From Andrena cerasifolii (Eukaryota > Arthropoda > Insecta > Hymenoptera > Andrenidae): a stretch of 64,000 bases of DNA. Below the pieces are notes generated by a model. That model had not been told where the DNA came from and did no database searches. It saw only the letters and a list, made by a program, of their open reading frames with translations. Location: positions 16,306,001 to 16,370,000 of the forward strand of contig NC_135119.1 in NCBI RefSeq assembly GCF_050908995.1. Direction: 5' to 3'. Positions 58,831 through 64,000 of this stretch are shown one piece after another; position 1 is the first letter of the stretch, and each line of letters begins with the position of its first letter. The position numbers were made by a program, and so were the translations under genes.

Positions 58831-61817
58831 AAGCAACATAAAAATAATTTTAGTCTTCGATAACTATTTGTTTCCACTTCTATCCGACGGTTTCCTGGGC
58901 ACTCGTAATACGAAGGGCGTACTACGTAACTTGATTGCATGGAATACTTCTGCATCGACACAAATTTTCTCTATTTTTACAAGTAACAATGGCCACCATT
59001 TACAAACTCATTCGATTACTCTCCAATGCTAAATTTATCCTAAACCCCATCACACCTTGCACGTGATAGTGGCATTATGCAATCAGTCTACAAACTTCTC
59101 CACAGGCTCCGGCACATCTCGCGCAATTGTCAGAATTAAGTCAGAAAACGAGGGGAAACTTTTATTAGAAGCTCGAAAGCTGAATGTTTACTAAACTCTC
59201 GCCACCGTCGCCCGGTACCAGGCATAAAACTGTCACCGCGTGAATTCAATCAGCCCCATTGTTTTTATCAAGCCACGATCAATCGAAGGGAGGGTCCCTC
59301 GTCTCGCTACCGAGTTCCCGACTCATCACGGCGCGGCGGCGACGAAGCAGAAAGGAATCCGACGGTCGGATCGATCCCTCATCGCGGGAACATCCGAATT
59401 AAAGGAATTCCGAGCGAAGATGCCATTAGGCAGGGATCCTATTCCGGCCTGTATTCGGCAGGAAAAAAGGACTCGGCCGACGCGAGAGCGGGAAGAGACG
59501 ATCTCCGTGGACGAGCGCCGAATCATGAATCTCTCGCGCGGCGATAAATCGCGAATCGTTGCTTCGATTTCCACGAACCGCGCCTCACCGACGACCACTA
59601 ACACTCTCGTGCCTGTGGCCAGTTAGCCTATTAATTAGCTCGCCTAATAAATCGCGACTGGCTGGTAGAAGGGGAGAGAGAACGCGCCGTTAGCGATCGT
59701 TCCTCGGCGTGCAAGGAAGAAGAGGAAGAAGAAGAAGAAAGGAGGTACCGAAAGAGACGACGACGACGAAGAAGAAGAAGAAGAAGAAGAAGAAGAAGAA
59801 GAAGCAGCATCGTACGAGTTTCGTCTCGCGGTGGACCAGCACAAGAGATGAGAATCGTGAGTCTAGGCTGGCCCCTTGGAAGGCCAAGCCAGCCCAAACC
59901 GGGTGAGAGAAGTTGGCCGGGTTCTCTCCTCCTCGTCCCTCCTCATCTCTTCTCCCCCGCCTCGTCCCCGTTGCTCTGGTCCTCCCCCTTACGTTTCGTT
60001 CCTGCTCCTCGTGGCATTTTTATTTTGTCTGTGCTGTGTGCGCTGCTCCTTCGTAGGGCGAAAATGGTTCATGGCCGTTCCTAACCGCCGATTTCACCGC
60101 GGATCTTGGACAGGAGGATCGACCTCTGCCCCTCCCCGCGCCCCTACACCGTCATTTCCTTCGTCCCACCTGACTTTTCGCCCTTTACTCTCGTTTACTT
60201 CGCGCAGTGCTCGTTAAACGTTTTCCCGCTGCAATTTTCGCGCACTTGATCCGGTAGGATCGGCGGCCTGGACGGCGCACCTCGTGCTCAGGGCATGTGG
60301 GTCACGCGGTGGCCCAGATTTATCGGAAGGGAAACTTTTGTGGAGGATGCATCTAGTCGACGCTGAATTAACAGAGGAGATAAGCAAGAGAATGCGACGT
60401 TCTACTGTAACTGGATATTGTAATCCGACTTCTTCGTCGGGTTCTGATGGAATCTCGAAAGTTTTGCCTGGTCGATTGCGAAGGAAGAGGCTTGACGCGG
60501 AATTTTTGCGTTCATTACGCGGCATCTTCTGAGCACTAAAGTTTTTGCGGCACGAATACCATTGTGGTGAAAATTCGCTTAATCATTGTTTTCGTGTAAT
60601 TACAGCGTCATAAGCGAACGTCCCCAGCGCCATTACTCTCCCCTTAAAGTGATATTCGTCCGTTTCCTTGATCCTCGAGTCGGCGTTACTTCATCGAGAC
60701 GCCGCCATTACCTTTTTATTCGCTGGTAATTACGAGCCGGCGAAATTACTCGCTAAAATGCCTACTTAACTTGATCGCCCATCTTCAAAAACATTGTCTC
60801 CTTTCTGCGTTTTGTTCCTTCCCTCGGCCCTGTCCAACCCTTTCCCCGCCACTCTGTCGCTTCGCAAATCTTCTCGAGGAATGAAATGAAATCGCAATCC
60901 CTATGAAAAAAGGAACGAAGGGAAACCGGTGGAATAAAGTTTCACAGTGGAAGCTCCATTTTTTGGGAGACGTGTATAGTCTGCGAATGCTTTCCCCGCA
61001 GGTTATACTTAATTCCCTTTTGATTCCCATATACGAAACTTTGAAAACTTGACTCTTGAATTGGTACCATCGAGCTTGAAAATTCATGTTCCGAGGGAGG
61101 AGGATTTATATGCGAAACTAAATAGCAGAAACACTGTCGCAAATCTTCAACAGAAAGTAATTACAGGGTATCGATATTACGGTAATAGAATTTAAGCACT
61201 CCACCGAACTCGGTGACAGTATTTTCTGTATCCTTCAGTTTCGTTTCTCCATTTAACCTCGACCACGACAATGATTCTGTTTTTTGCCACGATTCTTCTG
61301 TCCCCACGTGAATCGAACTGCATTTCTTCACCCACCTTGCGACTCCTTTTATCTTACGCTCTCCTCCACCGCTACAATCTGTTCCTTTTGCCTCATCTTC
61401 GAAATCGATTAACGTGTTTACTCGATCGAGACGCGGCTAGGAGACGCGCGGCCGACGAAGTCTGATCGCGATATCTGGAAAACAAAGAGGACTTTGTGCG
61501 CTCCGCGCGCTGATGAGACCGCGACGGCTTCTGTCGCCTCTTTCCTTTACTTTTTTCCTCTTCCCGCCGTGGATACAACGCCGCGAACCAGATGAACGGG
61601 GGACAGAACGAACGCGAGGAAGGCAGAGCACCGTGGAGATAGGAAATTGGTATGTTGATTGCTCGCGTTCAGGGGGAGAGGAAAAAGAAGGCGATTCGGC
61701 TTGTTGTGTGTTCCGCGCGCGAGCGAGCTGGACCCAGTCGACTCGAACGGGAGCCGATTTCTTCGGTTCCTGGGAAATCGATGAACGGGTGTACTCGGCT
61801 TTACGAAGCGACGATCT
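58831..61817. other. apparently intergenic DNA, no gene seen
   Basis: The region contains CpG-rich stretches (59240-59640, 61410-61770), the GAA microsatellite and pyrimidine-rich DNA at 59920-60200. Open frames at 59240-59626 and 59876-60217 are of biased composition and have no support. Confidence 0.4.
59767..59805. repeat. GAA trinucleotide microsatellite
   Basis: Thirteen GAA units, with further GAAGAAGAG repeats at 59716-59742. The homopolymeric Lys, Glu or Ser frames it creates are artefacts of the repeat. Confidence 0.95.
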
Positions 61818-62543
61818 TTAAGGAGGGAATCCTGTTCTTTGTGCTAAAAACATAGCAAAATTGGGGATTTTTTTTTTAAGAAACTAGCGATTTGATTCGT
61901 CTGAAATTTGGACCATATTTTGATGCAACTTTGAGGAAGCAATATATTTTTTTTAATTAATTTTTAATAACAAATATAGGAGTTATACATGATCGACCAA
62001 CATGTTGCGCAAAATTCGTCGTCCGCTGGTGTGCATCATATTTATCTTCCTGGTACTCTAAAACATGAACATGAAATGGCGTTTCATTGTATACATGTGT
62101 AGACATAATTTGATGAGCCTGAAAAAAAAAATATAAAATTTTTTTGAGGAGTGTGGAGAGTTTTCAAATTGAAAAGTCTGAAACTTTTGCTATACAATTT
62201 TGTGTCAATTTTCTTATGTAATCAAAGAAATATATAACTTATCGGTATCCTGGTCCATCAAAGTATAAAGTAATATTTGTTGGTCATACAGGCTGTTTTT
62301 TAAGGTAATCGGTTCAGTGGTTACAGAAATATCGTGCAGACCAGCGGACAACGGCTGCGTGATGGTCGATCATGCATAACTCCAATATTTATTATTAAAA
62401 ATTAATAAGAAAAAAACTACAGCTTCTTCAAAGATGCACACAAACATGGTCTAAATTTCAGATTATTTGAATCGCTAGTTACTTAAAAAAATATTTAAAA
62501 CTTCGCTATGTTTTTAGCCCAAAGAATAGGATTCCCACCTGAA
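61818..62543. mobile_element. palindromic TTAA-type MITE (about 725 bases)
   Basis: It starts TTAAGGAGGGAATCCTGTTCTTTG. The right end, reverse-complemented, reads TTCAGGTGGGAATCCTATTCTTTG, so the right TTAA seems mutated. Matching arms continue through GCTAAAAACATAGC, ACTAGCGATTTGA and GGAGTTATACATGATCGACCA to a centre near 62170. No transposase is present. It lacks the GCGGTGANCAC box. Confidence 0.8.
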
Positions 62544-64000
62544 GACGAATAATAATTACTTCGAATAACTATACGACGCCAGTTTTGAATAGCATTTAAT
62601 ACTATATACCTAGTCGAGTCTTGGAAATCTTGGCAAACCTTATCCAAGCAATCAAACTACTTTCATTAACCTTAGCAAATTTTACGAGAACTTTTGAAAT
62701 ACCCTAAAACTAGAAGTGCAAGAACTTATCTCGATTAATATAACTAAATCAATATTGCAACAAGTTTTATAGCACAAGGTGAAGTATGAAATAAAATAAT
62801 GAAAAAATAAAAATACAAAATTACTTTCTTTCAGATTATGTCTTCAATAAACGCAAGTTCTTAAAAATAAAGAGTACATGGCTCCACAAAGAGCGTAGGC
62901 TTCCGTAAATCGCGGAACAAGCATGGTACTGGTCCTTCTACCGTTTTCATTATTAGGAGTCCACGTCGTCGCCCGTAATTAGTTTTAATTCGACTCCACT
63001 TCGATTCTAGATCGCATAAAGTGTCCCCGGTAGATACCATCCGCGTGGGCTCCAACTTCCTTTGGTATCCGGATTTCGTATCGAACTCTTCCCCTTTACG
63101 GGCCATTAGAATCGCTCCGAGGTCCAATAAAACTCGACGAGATTGCGCCCGCGGTACCGCGGCATTCATTACACGGCTCCAATGCGAAATTAAAGATCCG
63201 CCCCGTGGATTCGGTGTCCAGAGTGTCGTGCCGACCGGTTTCCATCCTCGTCCCTCTGGATCTCGACCTATTTGAACGGTCCACGCGACGACGCAGTCCC
63301 GAAATTAAGATATCGGGCATATTCGTCCCTTAAGTGGCGTTCCCGTTCCACGGCTCGGGGCCGCGAACGAGCTTTCGATTAGCCCCGACAGACCGAATTA
63401 ATTCTGACGATTCTTTGAAACGCCATCGTGAATCGACCGTGTGAACAACCTTTCGGCCGACAACGACCCGAAATCGTCCTCGTCGTTGGCACACGGACAC
63501 CTCTTGCTCGCCCCGTAATTGCGAAACTCACCTCCTCGCGAAATGAGCAGTCAGACGAAGGTTTTAGACGGGATATCGCCAGTCCTCGATATCTGTGCTG
63601 CTTTCGATGATGCACAATAAAGATTCGAGAAGGGACTTTGTGGGTGCGGAGGGTGAATACAATATTATGACTTAGAGATCATCCTTTTTGGGGGTATGTT
63701 GTTTGAGAATGAGAGATGAGAGAGCGTGGGATTTAGTGGGAGAGTTTGATGTCGATGGGGTGAGGTGTCTCTAATCTTCTAATACCTTGAGTAATGTGGT
63801 GATAACTCTGAAGGTCGTTCAGGGGTCGTGTGATCTTTAAGTAGATTTGGATGGTAGCTCAAGTGGAAGTCATTAGAAGTTGAATTCGCTTTAATATGTA
63901 TTACTTAGTTAAATCGCGATGCATGGAAAAAAAAGAAAGGGAGACCCGAACACCGCGATATTTGCTGGATTCGCTTCTCCTGTCTTCCCGCAATATTGTT
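62544..64000. other. intergenic DNA, no gene seen
   Basis: AT-rich to about 62870, then CpG-rich with TAAT/ATTA words (62930-63600), then AT-rich with GAGATGAGAGAG words near 63705. Open frames at 63021-63275 and 63379-63615 lie on opposite strands and have no recognisable content. Confidence 0.4.

Noticed and set aside
59644..59906. Open frames across the GAA repeat
   Set aside because: Poly-Lys, poly-Ser, poly-Leu and poly-Phe tracts come from the microsatellite.

Overview
This window looks like nuclear DNA from an insect, most likely a hymenopteran (ant, bee or wasp). The evidence is genes split by GT-AG introns, long non-coding stretches, CpG-rich islands mixed with TAAT-rich DNA, many palindromic MITEs, and one recognisable animal gene, the C-terminal part of a pico/lamellipodin-family (MRL) actin regulator. 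The order is an inference from sequence style and was not tested by a search.

Layout. (1) 1-6785: last two coding exons of the pico/lamellipodin homologue on the + strand (49-423 and 905-2275), then a probable 4.5-kb 3' UTR with two candidate poly(A) signals and two Pumilio-type sites. (2) 7989-8133: a clean coding exon of a second + strand gene that I do not recognise. (3) 8134-56891: about 48.8 kb with no convincing exon, which I read as one giant intron of that second gene. It holds CpG-rich/TAAT-rich islands and at least a dozen transposon-derived elements, nearly all full-length palindromes. (4) 56892-58365: two further exons of the second gene, joined by a 684-base intron, then a short 3' UTR ending near a poly(A) signal at 58805. 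(5) 58830-64000: apparently intergenic DNA with a GAA microsatellite and one more large palindromic element.

The three exons assigned to the second gene fit by reading phase. The exon ending at 8133 leaves two bases and the exon at 56892 supplies one. That exon then leaves one base and the exon at 57944 supplies two. The joined frame has no stop until 58363-58365. The product is charged and probably soluble, with no domain I can name.

The most unusual content is the transposon landscape of the giant intron and its surroundings. Several palindromes of about 700 bases carry TTAA at their ends, and families that otherwise look different share an internal box (GCGGTGANCAC) and a following A/T-rich module. 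One palindromic element has a 250-base, 8-bp-period microsatellite that appears to have grown from its own centre of symmetry. One TTAA element is nested in another transposon. Two short hairpins (21318-21394 and 42052-42117) resemble microRNA precursors but are more simply read as tiny MITEs. No rRNA, tRNA, CRISPR or prokaryotic feature was seen.
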